Positions 16,761-25,070 of a stretch of DNA of 64,000 bases are shown here, in pieces. How positions within the stretch are numbered: position 1 is the first letter of the stretch; each line of letters opens with the position of its first letter. The notes beneath the pieces are model-generated. The model was not told the origin of the DNA. It worked only from the letters and a program-made list of their open reading frames with translations, and searched no databases. This DNA comes from Candidatus Bacteroides merdigallinarum (GTDB taxonomy: Bacteria > Bacteroidota > Bacteroidia > Bacteroidales > Bacteroidaceae): NCBI GenBank assembly GCA_019116285.1, contig DXBX01000026.1, positions 1 to 64,000 on the forward strand, written 5' to 3'. The position numbers and the translations under genes were made by a program.

Positions 16761-18896
16761 TCACATATCCGAAGTAACCCTATCCCTCCCGCGGAGTCCC
16801 GCCATCGGCACCCACAATGCTCCCTCCTTGTCTAAGGCATGGCAAGGAATCCCCCGCTGGAGGCATTCTTCCTCCAGCCGACGGCTATAGAAGCCCGTGA
16901 AGGAGGCGTCAAACACCACGAAGCGCACGGCAAAGAGACGGTCCAAATCGGCCAAGGTGCCTTTGTAGCCCCGGCAGACATAGAGGTAATCCACCGGCAG
17001 GGGGACGGAGGCGGACTTATTCGCCCAGCGGTCATCGTGCAGGATGCAGATGCGCAGGCCTCCATACTGCAATAAACCGTTGTCCACGGCAAGGTTGGCA
17101 TCGGCATAGCCATCGGCCACAGGCAGGGGAGGCGTCAGCCGCAAGTGTCGCCAGTGGGTCTCCAGCGAGCGGGCGATGCGCCGCACGTCGGGCAGGGTGT
17201 CCGTGCCCACCAGCCAGGAGCGGGAACCCGCCGTCAGGCAATGCACGGCAGGGGCACGGTTGACATGGTAGAAGGCAATGCCCGGCTCCGGACGGGAGGC
17301 GAGCAGGGAGACTGCCTGCCACGACACCAAGGCCAGGAGGGAGATGAGCATCCACTTCACCCGGCGGGGCGTGAACCAGCAGAGGCAGGCATACAGGCAT
17401 CCTAAGAAAAGATAAAACAAAACCACCTCCACGCCGTCCACCCAAATGTTGTCGAAGGAAGCGTAGGGCAACCGCGTGATGCCCCGCAAACCCTCATTCT
17501 GCAAGAATACCAGGCGATCCAACATCCCCGCAAAAGCAGCCTGGAGAGCGGGAAACGGCGTGAGCAAGAGCAGCAACACCGCCGCATAGAGTATCAGCGA
17601 AGCCAGCGGCACCACCCACAGATTGCTGAGCAGGAAGTGGGTGGAGAAGCGGCCGAAATATAGCAACACCAAGGGCGCCGTGCCCACCTGCGCCGCGACG
17701 GACACCGTTATCAATCCCCAGGCATAGCGCAACAGTCGGTTGCGGGGCGTCCAAAGCCGATACAGCGGAGGTTGCAAAAGCAAGATGGCGGCCAGCGAAA
17801 GGAAGGACAGCTGGAAGCTGACCTCGAACAGCCACAAGGGCCGCGCGAGCAACATCAGGAAGGCGGCGGCCAGCAGGGAGTTCATCGTCAGCAGCCGCTC
17901 GGATTGCAGGGAGGCCAACGCCAGGAAGGAGCACATCGTGACCGAACGCACCACCGGCGAGGCCAGGCCGGTGAAGAAGGCAAACGCCCACAAGGCAAGC
18001 ACAATGCCGAACATCAGCGGCACCTGCAGCCAACGCCACTGCCTCCACAAGGGACGGAGAAGGAATACGAAAAGAACATACAGAAAGCCGATGTGCAACC
18101 CCGACAATGACAGCACGTGCATCGCGCCGGAGACGGAGTAGGTCTCCAGCACATCTTCACTGAGGTCGTCTTGTTCGCCCACGGTCAAGGCGGACAGCAC
18201 GCTCAGCTCGTCTCCCCGGAAGCCCAGGCGCCGGTAGAGGGCAATGACCTTGGTGCGGTAATCCAACGCAGCCTGACGGAAGGTGCGCGTAGAGTCATGC
18301 CCCACCACCTGCCAGCGGCCCGCAGGCACGTAGGTCGTGCCGCTTCCGCCACGCCGGCAGAGGAAGCGCTCGTAGTCGAACTCGTCGGGATTGCCCGGGT
18401 TGCGCGGGGGAGAAAGGCGGGCAGAGAGCAGCAATTCGTCGCCCCGGCGCAAACGGGCGGAGGCGGAGTCCTTGGGAAAATACAGGAGAAACAAGGGCGG
18501 ACGCGCCTCGACACGGAAGGTATCGCCCACAAAAACACCCGACACACGCGCGGGGCAAAGGCGGCTGCGCTCCTTGTCCACGGGCGGCTCTACAATTCGC
18601 ACCCGATAGGTGGCCTCCGCAGAAGGGAAGTCGCAAGCCACGGAAGAGCGTTGCACGGCTGCCTGCTGGAAGCCGAAGAAAGCCAGCAGCAGCACCGCGA
18701 CAATCCCATAAAGCCTTGTCCGCATACGCCGGTGGCATCCGTACAGCAGCCCCACGCCACCCGCCGAGAGGCACCAGAAGCATCCCCACGGCAAGGGGTG
18801 AGGGAAGGCATCCCCTCCCACAATCCCTGCCAGCAATGGCAGCAGCAACCTCAGGAAAGGCTGCCGCCGCAGGGCTTCCGACACCTCCGTCCACAC
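16761..18896 (-). CDS. comEC: ComEC/Rec2 family DNA-uptake channel protein
   Basis: 711 aa, starting with GTG at 18896, two bases after the rpe stop. Layout: N-terminal hydrophobic pair (residues about 14-75), DUF4131-like region, then the Competence domain with the signature GAMHVLSLSGLHIG and at least six further membrane segments. It would conduct single-stranded DNA across the inner membrane. The C-terminal part (after about residue 540) is short and lacks the HxHxDH motif of the metallo-beta-lactamase domain present in long ComEC proteins. Terminal gene of the fmt-rpe-comEC group. No competence regulator is nearby. Confidence 0.85.
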   Translation of the reverse strand: MWTEVSEALRRQPFLRLLLPLLAGIVGGDAFPHPLPWGCFWCLSAGGVGLLYGCHRRMRTRLYGIVAVLLLAFFGFQQAAVQRSSVACDFPSAEATYRVRIVEPPVDKERSRLCPARVSGVFVGDTFRVEARPPLFLLYFPKDSASARLRRGDELLLSARLSPPRNPGNPDEFDYERFLCRRGGSGTTYVPAGRWQVVGHDSTRTFRQAALDYRTKVIALYRRLGFRGDELSVLSALTVGEQDDLSEDVLETYSVSGAMHVLSLSGLHIGFLYVLFVFLLRPLWRQWRWLQVPLMFGIVLALWAFAFFTGLASPVVRSVTMCSFLALASLQSERLLTMNSLLAAAFLMLLARPLWLFEVSFQLSFLSLAAILLLQPPLYRLWTPRNRLLRYAWGLITVSVAAQVGTAPLVLLYFGRFSTHFLLSNLWVVPLASLILYAAVLLLLLTPFPALQAAFAGMLDRLVFLQNEGLRGITRLPYASFDNIWVDGVEVVLFYLFLGCLYACLCWFTPRRVKWMLISLLALVSWQAVSLLASRPEPGIAFYHVNRAPAVHCLTAGSRSWLVGTDTLPDVRRIARSLETHWRHLRLTPPLPVADGYADANLAVDNGLLQYGGLRICILHDDRWANKSASVPLPVDYLYVCRGYKGTLADLDRLFAVRFVVFDASFTGFYSRRLEEECLQRGIPCHALDKEGALWVPMAGLRGRDRVTSDM

Positions 18897-18898
18897 GG

Positions 18899-19555
18899 TC
18901 AGAGATTCTTCAGCGCCCAGATGGCCTTCATGGGGTCAGTGGCCGAGAATACCGCGTTGCCCACCACCAGGATGTCCGCCCCGGCTTCCACCAGCCGGGC
19001 GCCTGTCTCCAGATTGACCCCGCCGTCCACCTCGATGAGGGCCTCCGAGCCCGTCTGGGTCAGCAAGTCGCGCAGCTCGCGCACCTTGTCCACGGTGTGG
19101 TCGATGAACTTCTGTCCGCCGAAGCCGGGGTTGACGCCCATCACCAGCACCATATACAGGTCGCCCACGATATCCTTCAGCAGGGATACGGGCGTGGCCG
19201 GATTGATGGTGACGGCCGGCTGCATGCCGGCATCGCGGATCTGCTGCACCACGCGGTGCAGGTGCGGACAGGCCTCATAGTGCACGTTCATCACGTGCGT
19301 GCCCAAGGCCTTCACCTCGGGGATGAACTTCTCGGGCTGGACAATCATCAGGTGGACGTCCAGCGGCTTATGGGTCAGGCGGGCTACATGCTTCAATACG
19401 GGGAAGCCAAAGGAGATGTTAGGCACAAAGACCCCGTCCATGATGTCCAGGTGTATCCAGTCGGCCTCACTACGGTTGAGCATATCCATCTCGCCGGCCA
19501 GGTCACTGAAGTTGGCGGAGAGGATGGAAGGAGAGATGATGGGCTTCATAAACAT
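18899..19555 (-). CDS. rpe: Ribulose-phosphate 3-epimerase
   Basis: 218 aa if started at the ATG ending at 19555; an ATG two codons later (19549, MKPIISPSILSANF) is equally likely. TIM-barrel epimerase motifs: SPSILSANF, HLDIMDG (H35, D37 metal ligands), VHLMI, and EVDGGVN carrying the catalytic Asp. Interconverts ribulose-5-P and xylulose-5-P in the pentose phosphate pathway, cytoplasm. Lies between fmt and comEC in a leftward operon. Confidence 0.95.
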   Translation of the reverse strand: MFMKPIISPSILSANFSDLAGEMDMLNRSEADWIHLDIMDGVFVPNISFGFPVLKHVARLTHKPLDVHLMIVQPEKFIPEVKALGTHVMNVHYEACPHLHRVVQQIRDAGMQPAVTINPATPVSLLKDIVGDLYMVLVMGVNPGFGGQKFIDHTVDKVRELRDLLTQTGSEALIEVDGGVNLETGARLVEAGADILVVGNAVFSATDPMKAIWALKNL

Positions 19556-19582
19556 TGAAAATTGAAAGTTGAAAATTAAAAG
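19555..19582. repeat. Short 7-bp tandem repeat TTGAAAA/G
   Basis: TTGAAAA, TTGAAAG, TTGAAAA and TTAAAAG follow one another in the 33-nt fmt-rpe spacer and touch the first rpe codon. AT-rich spacers of this kind are frequent before Bacteroidales genes and may supply an unstructured ribosome landing site. Confidence 0.6.
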
Positions 19583-19588
19583 AAAGGG

Positions 19589-20557
19589 TTACTCCACCCG
19601 CGCCGGCTCCGCCAGGCGGAAGCCGCGCAAGAGTTCGTCCACATGCAGCCGCTTCTTGCCGGGCAGTTGCAGCGAGCGGAGGCCCACCAACCCGTCGGCG
19701 GCAGCCACGCGGAGGTAGGTCTTGCCGTCGGTCAGCACCGTGCCCACGGGCAGGCCATGCGCACCGGGCAGTTTCTCCGCCTCGAACACCTTCAGTACGA
19801 CGGGTGCCTGGCCGGGCTGGTGAAGCTCTGTCCAGGCAGCGGGATAGGGTGCGAGGCCGCGGATGAAGTCATACACCTGCTTGACGGGGCGGCTCCAGTC
19901 GATGCGGCAGGTATCCTTGAATATCTTCGGGGCGGGGCGCAGGGGTTCGGCCGCTGTCATCTGCTCCTGGGGGATGGAAGTGACGCTGCCGTCCAGGATG
20001 GCATCTACCGTCTCCGTCACCACACGGCCGCCGAGCAGCATCAGGCGGTCGTGCACGGTGCCCGCATCGTCCGTATCGGCAATGGGCACGCGCTCCTGGC
20101 GGATGACCTCGCCGGTGTCAATCTCATGCTTGAGGAAGAAGGTGGTGACCCCCGTCTCCGTATCTCCGTTGATGACAGCCCAGTTGATGGGTGCGGCGCC
20201 GCGGTATTGCGGCAGGAGGGAGGCGTGCAGGTTGAACGTGCCCAGGCGCGGCATGGCCCACACCACCTCGGGCAGCATCCGGAAGGCAACGACTATCTGC
20301 AAGTCGGCCTGCCACGCACGGAGTTGCTCGAGGAAGGTTTCATCCTTCAGCTTCTCCGGCTGCAAGATGGGCAGATTGTGAGCCAGCGCATATTGCTTGA
20401 CGGGCGATTGCTGCAGCTTGTGTCCGCGTCCGGCAGGCTTATCGGGCATGGTGATGACGCCCACCACGTTGTAGCCGCCTTCCACCAGGCAGCGCAGGGC
20501 CTCCACCGCAAAGTCGGGGGTGCCCATATATACGATTCGTAGGTCTTGTTTGTTCAT
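19589..20557 (-). CDS. fmt: Methionyl-tRNA formyltransferase
   Basis: 322 aa from MNKQDLRIVYMGTPDFAVEA at 20557; the 17 residues ahead of it in the track overlap the promoter. Catalytic triad of the formyltransferase fold: N109, H111 and D147 within FNLHASLLPQYRGAAPI and HEIDTGE. The C-terminal domain (about 210-310) is the OB-like tRNA-binding part. Formylates initiator Met-tRNA with 10-formyl-THF. First gene of fmt-rpe-comEC. Confidence 0.95.
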   Translation of the reverse strand: MNKQDLRIVYMGTPDFAVEALRCLVEGGYNVVGVITMPDKPAGRGHKLQQSPVKQYALAHNLPILQPEKLKDETFLEQLRAWQADLQIVVAFRMLPEVVWAMPRLGTFNLHASLLPQYRGAAPINWAVINGDTETGVTTFFLKHEIDTGEVIRQERVPIADTDDAGTVHDRLMLLGGRVVTETVDAILDGSVTSIPQEQMTAAEPLRPAPKIFKDTCRIDWSRPVKQVYDFIRGLAPYPAAWTELHQPGQAPVVLKVFEAEKLPGAHGLPVGTVLTDGKTYLRVAAADGLVGLRSLQLPGKKRLHVDELLRGFRLAEPARVE

Positions 20558-20585
20558 TGTGTAGTATGAGTTAAATGATAATCGA

Positions 20586-20593
20586 CAAAAATA
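20586..20593 (-). promoter_or_regulatory. Putative -7 box for fmt-rpe-comEC
   Basis: CAAAAATA on the + strand is TATTTTTG on the minus strand, 29 nt before the fmt ATG. No good -33 box. Confidence 0.45.
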
Positions 20594-20629
20594 CGGCATT
20601 ATTTTCACAATTCATAGCCTGCCCCTGCT

Positions 20630-21103
20630 TTATTCGTGGTGATACGGGCTTCCGTGCAGAATGCTCATCGCCCGGTAGAGTTGCTCCACGAAGATGAGGC
20701 GCACCATCTGGTGGGAGAACGTCATGCGCGAGAGGGAGATTTTCTCCTGCGCCGCGTCGTACACCCGCCGGGAGAAGCCGTAGGGGCCGCCCACCACGAA
20801 GACCAGCCGGCGGCTGACCGTGTTCATCTTCCGCCGCATGTACTCCGCAAATTCCACCGAGCGCATCTCCCGCCCGCCTTCGTCCAGAAGCACCACCACG
20901 TCGCCCGGCTGGAGTGCCTTCAGGATGAGGTCGGCCTCCTTCTCCTTCTGTACGTCGGTGGAGAGACTCTTGGTGTTCTTCAGTTCGGGGATGACCTCCA
21001 CGTCGAACGTCAGGTAGCGGCGCGTGCGCTGGATGTAGTCGTCGATGGCGGCGATGAAATGGGGCTCGACCGTGCGGCCCACTACAAGTAGGGTTGTCTT
21101 CAT
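20630..21103 (-). CDS. rlmH: 23S rRNA pseudouridine1915-N3 methyltransferase
   Basis: 157 aa from MKTTLLVVGRTVEPHFIAAI at 21103, the normal RlmH length. The track's 139-residue extension translates a tandem-repeat region and is rejected. SPOUT fold: VLLDEGGREMRS, then FVVGGPYGFS (SAM knot), and the C-terminal LSRMTFSHQMVRLIFVEQLY-YRA-Y-HGSPYHHE signature is complete. Acts on 70S ribosomes late in assembly. Divergent from DUF4783-nadC. Confidence 0.95.
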   Translation of the reverse strand: MKTTLLVVGRTVEPHFIAAIDDYIQRTRRYLTFDVEVIPELKNTKSLSTDVQKEKEADLILKALQPGDVVVLLDEGGREMRSVEFAEYMRRKMNTVSRRLVFVVGGPYGFSRRVYDAAQEKISLSRMTFSHQMVRLIFVEQLYRAMSILHGSPYHHE

Positions 21104-21125
21104 ACGGTGTCGGAGAATATTTTTG

Positions 21126-21133
21126 CAAATATA
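21126..21133 (-). promoter_or_regulatory. Putative -7 box for rlmH
   Basis: CAAATATA is TATATTTG on the minus strand, 23 nt before the rlmH ATG. Confidence 0.5.
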
Positions 21134-21191
21134 CGACAAAGAAATGAAATAATCCACGTCCTTGCCCGGAGATTCCCGGGGATACATTGGC

Positions 21192-21345
21192 GGGTATCCC
21201 TGCTCGTGCTCGCGGGAGCCCCCGCTTGTGTTCGCGGGTATCCCCGCTCGTGTCCGTGTAAGCCTTGTCTTTCTCTCGCAAAGGCCCCGTCTTTCTCTCG
21301 CAAAGGTCATGCCTTTCTCTCGCGGAGGCTTGCACTTTGTCCGCA
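21192..21345. repeat. Seven consecutive 22-bp units
   Basis: Units start at 21192, 21214, 21236, 21258, 21280, 21302 and 21324, each exactly 22 bp. The first three share GGGTATCCCCGCTCGTG; units 4-6 share TCTTTCTCTCGC; most end in CTCGC or a close variant. The array thus changes sequence family midway yet keeps register. It occupies most of the 319-nt gap (21104-21422) between the divergent rlmH and DUF4783 genes, between their two promoters. Units 1-3 are related to the array at 38913. Confidence 0.9.
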
Positions 21346-21392
21346 GATACACATTTTCTTGCCTTATTTTCTTGTTATTTATAAGAAATGTG

Positions 21393-21400
21393 TACCTTTG
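21393..21400 (+). promoter_or_regulatory. Putative -7 box for DUF4783-nadC
   Basis: TACCTTTG fits TAnnTTTG, with TTG at 21372-21374. Start of transcription near 21407 favours the ATG at 21423 over 21411. Confidence 0.55.
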
Positions 21401-21422
21401 TCCATTATTAATGCTTAGGAAC

Positions 21423-21815
21423 ATGAGAAAGCGGATTGTTTTAGTATTGACCAGTCTCTTCGTATGGTTGACCTTCGCTTTCGCGCAAGACGTGCCTGTG
21501 GGGGTGATTGTGGCTCTCAAGAAGGGGAGTCCTCAGGACCTGAACAGATACTTGGGCGAGAAAGTGGATCTGACCATCCAGGACAAGACCGTCAGCGCGG
21601 ACAAGGCGCAGGCGGAAGGAACGCTGACGTCTTTCTTCTCCGGCAATCCGGTGAAGGGCTTCGACGTGAACCATCAGGGCAAGCGGGGCGAATCGAGCTT
21701 CATTGTGGGTACGCTGAGGACCGGCAACGGCCTCTTCCGCGTGAACTGCTTTTTCCGGCGCATACAAAACAAGTATTTCATACATCAAATAAGGATAGAT
21801 AAGACAGAACAATGA
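21423..21815 (+). CDS. DUF4783 family exported protein
   Basis: 130 aa from MRKRIVLVLTSLFVWLTFAF; the track start at 21162 reads through the 22-bp array and is not used. Signal peptide ends at about residue 22 (FAFAQ). The rest is a compact NTF2-like/DUF4783 domain with a beta-rich end (FDVNHQGKRGESSFIVGTL, then NCFFRRIQNKYFIHQIRI). Periplasmic, function unknown. Overlaps nadC by ATGA, so they are coupled; the rlmH/DUF4783/nadC neighbourhood is, from memory, conserved in Bacteroides. Confidence 0.82.
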   Translation: MRKRIVLVLTSLFVWLTFAFAQDVPVGVIVALKKGSPQDLNRYLGEKVDLTIQDKTVSADKAQAEGTLTSFFSGNPVKGFDVNHQGKRGESSFIVGTLRTGNGLFRVNCFFRRIQNKYFIHQIRIDKTEQ

Positions 21816-22660
21816 CTAAGGAACAAGAATTGATAGACAGGCTGATAGACCTGGCTTTCGCAGAAGACATAGGGGATGGCGACCACACCACGTTGTCCTG
21901 CATCCCCGCCACGGAGATGGGTAAGTCCAAGCTCTTGATTAAGGAGCCGGGCATCCTGGCCGGTATCGAGGTGGCCAAGGAAGTTTTCCGCCGCTTCGAC
22001 CCCACGCTGAAGGTGGAGGTGTTCATGCCCGACGGTTCGGAAGTGAAGCCGGGCGACGTGCCCATGGTGGTGGAGGGCAAGGTGCAATCCCTGCTTCAGA
22101 CGGAGCGCCTGATGCTGAACATCATGCAGCGCATGAGCGGCATCGCCACCATGACACACCGCTATGCCGAGCAACTGAAAGGCACCCATACCCGCGTATT
22201 GGACACCCGCAAGACGACTCCCGGCATGCGCATCCTGGAGAAGATGGCCGTGAAGATAGGCGGAGGCGTCAACCACCGCATCGGCCTGTTCGACATGATT
22301 CTGCTGAAGGACAATCATGTGGACTTTGCCGGAGGCATCGACAAGGCCATCCTGCGTGCCAAGGAGTATTGCAAGGAGAAAGGCAAGGACCTGAAGATAG
22401 AAATCGAGGTGCGCAATCTCGACGAGTTGCAGCAAGTGCTGAACGTGGGCGGTGTGGATCGCATCATGTTTGACAACTTCACGCCGGAGCTGACCCGCAA
22501 GGCTGTCGAGATGGTGGGTGGCCGCTATGAGACCGAATCGTCGGGCGGCATCACGTTCGACACCCTGCGCGACTATGCCGAGTGCGGCGTGGACTTCATC
22601 TCGGTGGGTGCCTTGACGCACTCCGTCAAAGGGCTGGATATGAGCTTCAAGGCCTGCTGA
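21812..22660 (+). CDS. nadC: Nicotinate-nucleotide diphosphorylase (quinolinate phosphoribosyltransferase)
   Basis: 282 aa, normal length. Motifs: EDIGDGDHTT near the N-terminus, LLQTERLMLNIMQRMSGIAT, DTRKTTPGMR (PRPP/quinolinate-binding), KDNHVDFAGG, EIEVRN and SSGGITFDT. Makes nicotinate mononucleotide from quinolinate and PRPP in NAD synthesis. nadA and nadB are not in the window. Start overlaps the DUF4783 stop. Confidence 0.95.
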   Translation: MTKEQELIDRLIDLAFAEDIGDGDHTTLSCIPATEMGKSKLLIKEPGILAGIEVAKEVFRRFDPTLKVEVFMPDGSEVKPGDVPMVVEGKVQSLLQTERLMLNIMQRMSGIATMTHRYAEQLKGTHTRVLDTRKTTPGMRILEKMAVKIGGGVNHRIGLFDMILLKDNHVDFAGGIDKAILRAKEYCKEKGKDLKIEIEVRNLDELQQVLNVGGVDRIMFDNFTPELTRKAVEMVGGRYETESSGGITFDTLRDYAECGVDFISVGALTHSVKGLDMSFKAC

Positions 22661-22689
22661 TGGCTGCCTGACCTCCGTAGATTTAGATA

Positions 22690-22758
22690 GGCGCGGATTA
22701 CGCGGATTGCACGGATTCATAAGATTATTCTATCTGTGTGATCCGCGTAATCCGCGCC
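22690..22758. repeat. Long inverted repeat GGCGCGGATTACGCGGAT (dispersed-type element, likely terminator)
   Basis: 18-bp perfect arms (22690-22707 and 22741-22758) enclose a 33-nt interior that itself contains an extra CACGGAT and CTGTGTG. Outside the arms TTAGA...TCTAA pairs imperfectly. ATCCGCGTAATCCGCG motifs are frequent dispersed intergenic elements in Bacteroides as I know them. Position after nadC suits transcription termination; the T-rich GTTTTTACAC lies 20 nt on. Confidence 0.8.
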
Positions 22759-22824
22759 AAAGTCTAAGGAGTTTAACTTGTTTTTACACTTTTCTTTGCA
22801 GCATTCTCTCAAGGGCTGCGTCTA

Positions 22825-23421
22825 ATGGATAAACGGCGCGATGAGGCGTTCGAAAAGAATATTTTGGTATTGGACAGTGAAATAGAGTTGGTTGAAGGAT
22901 GCCGGGCAGGGAAGGATTCCGCCCGAAAGGCTCTGTATACCCTCTATGCAAGGAAAATGCTGGCCGTGTGCTACCGTTATGTGGGCGATATGGATGCCGC
23001 GCATGACGTGTTGCACGACGGGTTCATCAAAATCTTCACGCACTTCACTTTCCGGGGCGAATGTCCGTTGGAGGTTTGGGTTCACCGGGTGATGGTGACG
23101 CAGGCCATCGACTACCTCCGGCGCGAGCAACGCTTCAGCTATTTGTCGGTGGAGGAGGGGCAGATGCCGGATATCCCGGATGAGGCTACCTTGGCCGAGG
23201 CCGGCGGTCGTCTTTCGGAAGAAGTATTGATGAAGTTCGTGGCTGAGCTGCCCGACGGATGCAGGACCGTCTTCAACCTCTATGTGTTCGAGGAAAAATC
23301 GCATAAAGAGATTGCCGGCCTGCTTCACATCAAAGAACATTCTTCTACCTCGCAAATGTCTCGCGCAAAAAGTATATTGGCAAAACGAATCAAAGAATAT
23401 CTGGCCCATGAGAGAAAATAA
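22825..23421 (+). CDS. ECF-type RNA polymerase sigma factor
   Basis: 198 aa. Region 2 (residues about 28-95) has LYTLYARKMLAVCYRYVGD and AHDVLHDGFIKIFTH; region 4 has LPDGCRTVFNLYVFEEKSHK with the helix-turn-helix EIAGLLHIKEHSSTSQMSRA. Directs polymerase to an unknown regulon. The next gene starts 14 nt before this one's stop, and that protein has an anti-sigma-like N-terminus, so it may control this factor. No SusCD pair is attached. Confidence 0.9.
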   Translation: MDKRRDEAFEKNILVLDSEIELVEGCRAGKDSARKALYTLYARKMLAVCYRYVGDMDAAHDVLHDGFIKIFTHFTFRGECPLEVWVHRVMVTQAIDYLRREQRFSYLSVEEGQMPDIPDEATLAEAGGRLSEEVLMKFVAELPDGCRTVFNLYVFEEKSHKEIAGLLHIKEHSSTSQMSRAKSILAKRIKEYLAHERK

Positions 23422-24487
23422 TGAATTGACCAATCTGTTCAAGAGCCGTTTGTCGCAGACGGAAATGGAGGTACGCGACGGATTCTGGGAGGCGCTGGAG
23501 CAAGAACTGGACACCTTTGCACCGGCGACACAGAGGAGGCGTGTGCTTTCCCGTCGGATTGTCCGATGGATGGTGGCGGCCTCGGTCTTGCTGGGGGTGG
23601 GGATTACCACTTTCTTGTGGTGGAAGCCCGCGCCTGCCGAGGAGAACGAAACGATGCGGCGTTTAGCATCAGCTTCTTCCGAAGCACTTGGTGGTGGGGA
23701 GGAGGGAGAGGAAGTCTCTTCTTTGCCTGTTCATCGGCAGGCGGAATCCATTGGAAATAGAGGTGTACATCGGCCTGTTTGGAGCAAGACGGTGGCGCAA
23801 GCAGAGGCCCCGGCAGAGGATCCGGTGTCGGTGCATGTTTCCATCACCATTACTCAGCGTCAGTATGGGCATCGTCCGCCTCGTAAGCGGACAGCTTATT
23901 CCCTACATCCGGCCGGAGAAGGTTTTACCGCCGGGGAAGACCGGTCGGTGTGGACGGCTTCTTCGGACGAGCAGGCTTCCATGGAGGATTGCAGTACGCT
24001 TCTGAAGAGTTCCCGCTGGGCGTTGAAGGCCGGTTTGGGCACCTCGTTGCCCAAGGGAGACTATCACGCTCCGTTGACGGTGGGGCTTGGCGTGGAGTAT
24101 CAGTTGAACAAACGGCTTTCACTGGAGGCGGGCGTGCAATATGGCCGCTTGGCTGAGGCAGACGGAGAAAGCCGGCATACGCTGGGCATCCCGCTGCGGC
24201 TGAACATCTTATTGGCCGGAAATTCCAAGGTGGATTTCTATGCTTTGGCCGGGGGAGCGGTGGAGAAATGCGTGGCGGGTGCGCCGGACAATGGTTTCGA
24301 TGCCGAGCCTGTGCAAGGCTCTGTGATGGCAGGATTGGGTGTGCGCTACAAGATGAGCGACCGTCTGGCTTTGTTTGCCGAGCCGACCGTATCCCATCAT
24401 TTTGATACGGATGCTTCCACTCCCTCCCTGCATACGGAGCGACCGACGAACTTGAATCTCTTATGTGGCTTGCGCATGGCCTTCTAA
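23408..24487 (+). CDS. Anti-sigma-like N-terminus with transmembrane helix and C-terminal outer-membrane beta-barrel-like domain
   Basis: 359 aa from MRENNELTNLFKSRLSQTEM; the track start is upstream in the sigma gene's other frame. Residues 1-50 are a charged cytosolic helix-rich segment (DGFWEALEQELDTF) as in anti-sigma proteins paired with Bacteroidales ECF factors. Residues about 52-72 form one membrane helix (RWMVAASVLLGVGITTFLWW). A low-complexity linker follows. Residues about 195-359 alternate like a porin-type barrel (WALKAGLGTSLPKGDY, LGVEYQLNKRLSLEAGVQYG, NLNLLCGLRMAF with terminal F). The combination of inner-membrane helix and barrel in one chain is topologically odd. Overlap with the sigma gene indicates coupling. 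Confidence 0.75.
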   Translation: MRENNELTNLFKSRLSQTEMEVRDGFWEALEQELDTFAPATQRRRVLSRRIVRWMVAASVLLGVGITTFLWWKPAPAEENETMRRLASASSEALGGGEEGEEVSSLPVHRQAESIGNRGVHRPVWSKTVAQAEAPAEDPVSVHVSITITQRQYGHRPPRKRTAYSLHPAGEGFTAGEDRSVWTASSDEQASMEDCSTLLKSSRWALKAGLGTSLPKGDYHAPLTVGLGVEYQLNKRLSLEAGVQYGRLAEADGESRHTLGIPLRLNILLAGNSKVDFYALAGGAVEKCVAGAPDNGFDAEPVQGSVMAGLGVRYKMSDRLALFAEPTVSHHFDTDASTPSLHTERPTNLNLLCGLRMAF

Positions 24488-24500
24488 ACAGAATTGGACT

Positions 24501-25055
24501 ATGGAAAAGAAAAACTGGATTGAAAAATTATATCGGTGGGGATGTCTGATAGGAATCGTTCTTCTCTTCCTGCCGTTTGCTTCCTGTACGGAAGAGGTAT
24601 TGGATTATGAGCATCCCGATGTGGAGCTTTTTGTGAAGCAGCTGAAAGACGGAAATCTGGCGGCTTCTGCTCCGGACGGCATTGTCGGTATGCCTAAGTT
24701 TACCATGCAGGATATAGGGAAGTTGTTGGAATATGCCGACGACCTGAGCGTCATACCTTCTTTCCCCCTGGCACCGGTATCCTATTCGGCCGGCGGAAAA
24801 TTGCGTTTGGGCGAATGTCTGCTTTGGACGGTGGAGACCATCCGGCTGGGGCATAACGCTTCGATGGGCTGTAAGATGGTGCACGTGGATGCGGACAATT
24901 ATGAAGGCATCTATTTTCTTTCGGATGAAGAAGTGAAGGATGCGGTGGCCCGTTATAGGCATTGGTGGGAGAACCGGAAGTTGCCACGGACGATGTGGAC
25001 CATTGACCCTTGTAGGGATGAACCGCTCTGCGGAAGCGGTTATATGTGGTGGTGA
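24501..25055 (+). CDS. DUF4943-like lipoprotein
   Basis: 184 aa from MEKKNWIEKL. Long lipoprotein signal with the lipobox LPFASC (C29). After it come TEEVLDYEHPDVELFVKQLK and a central region with MPKFTMQDIGKLLEYADD, which I associate with the Bacteroidales DUF4943 family. Exported and membrane-anchored; function unknown. It is 13 nt after the barrel gene and probably in the same operon as the ECF sigma factor. Confidence 0.7.
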   Translation: MEKKNWIEKLYRWGCLIGIVLLFLPFASCTEEVLDYEHPDVELFVKQLKDGNLAASAPDGIVGMPKFTMQDIGKLLEYADDLSVIPSFPLAPVSYSAGGKLRLGECLLWTVETIRLGHNASMGCKMVHVDADNYEGIYFLSDEEVKDAVARYRHWWENRKLPRTMWTIDPCRDEPLCGSGYMWW

Positions 25056-25070
25056 CAAGTTGCATCGCAT

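Noticed and set aside
21192-21345. CRISPR array
   Set aside because: Units abut with no unique spacers and no cas genes; these are tandem repeats.
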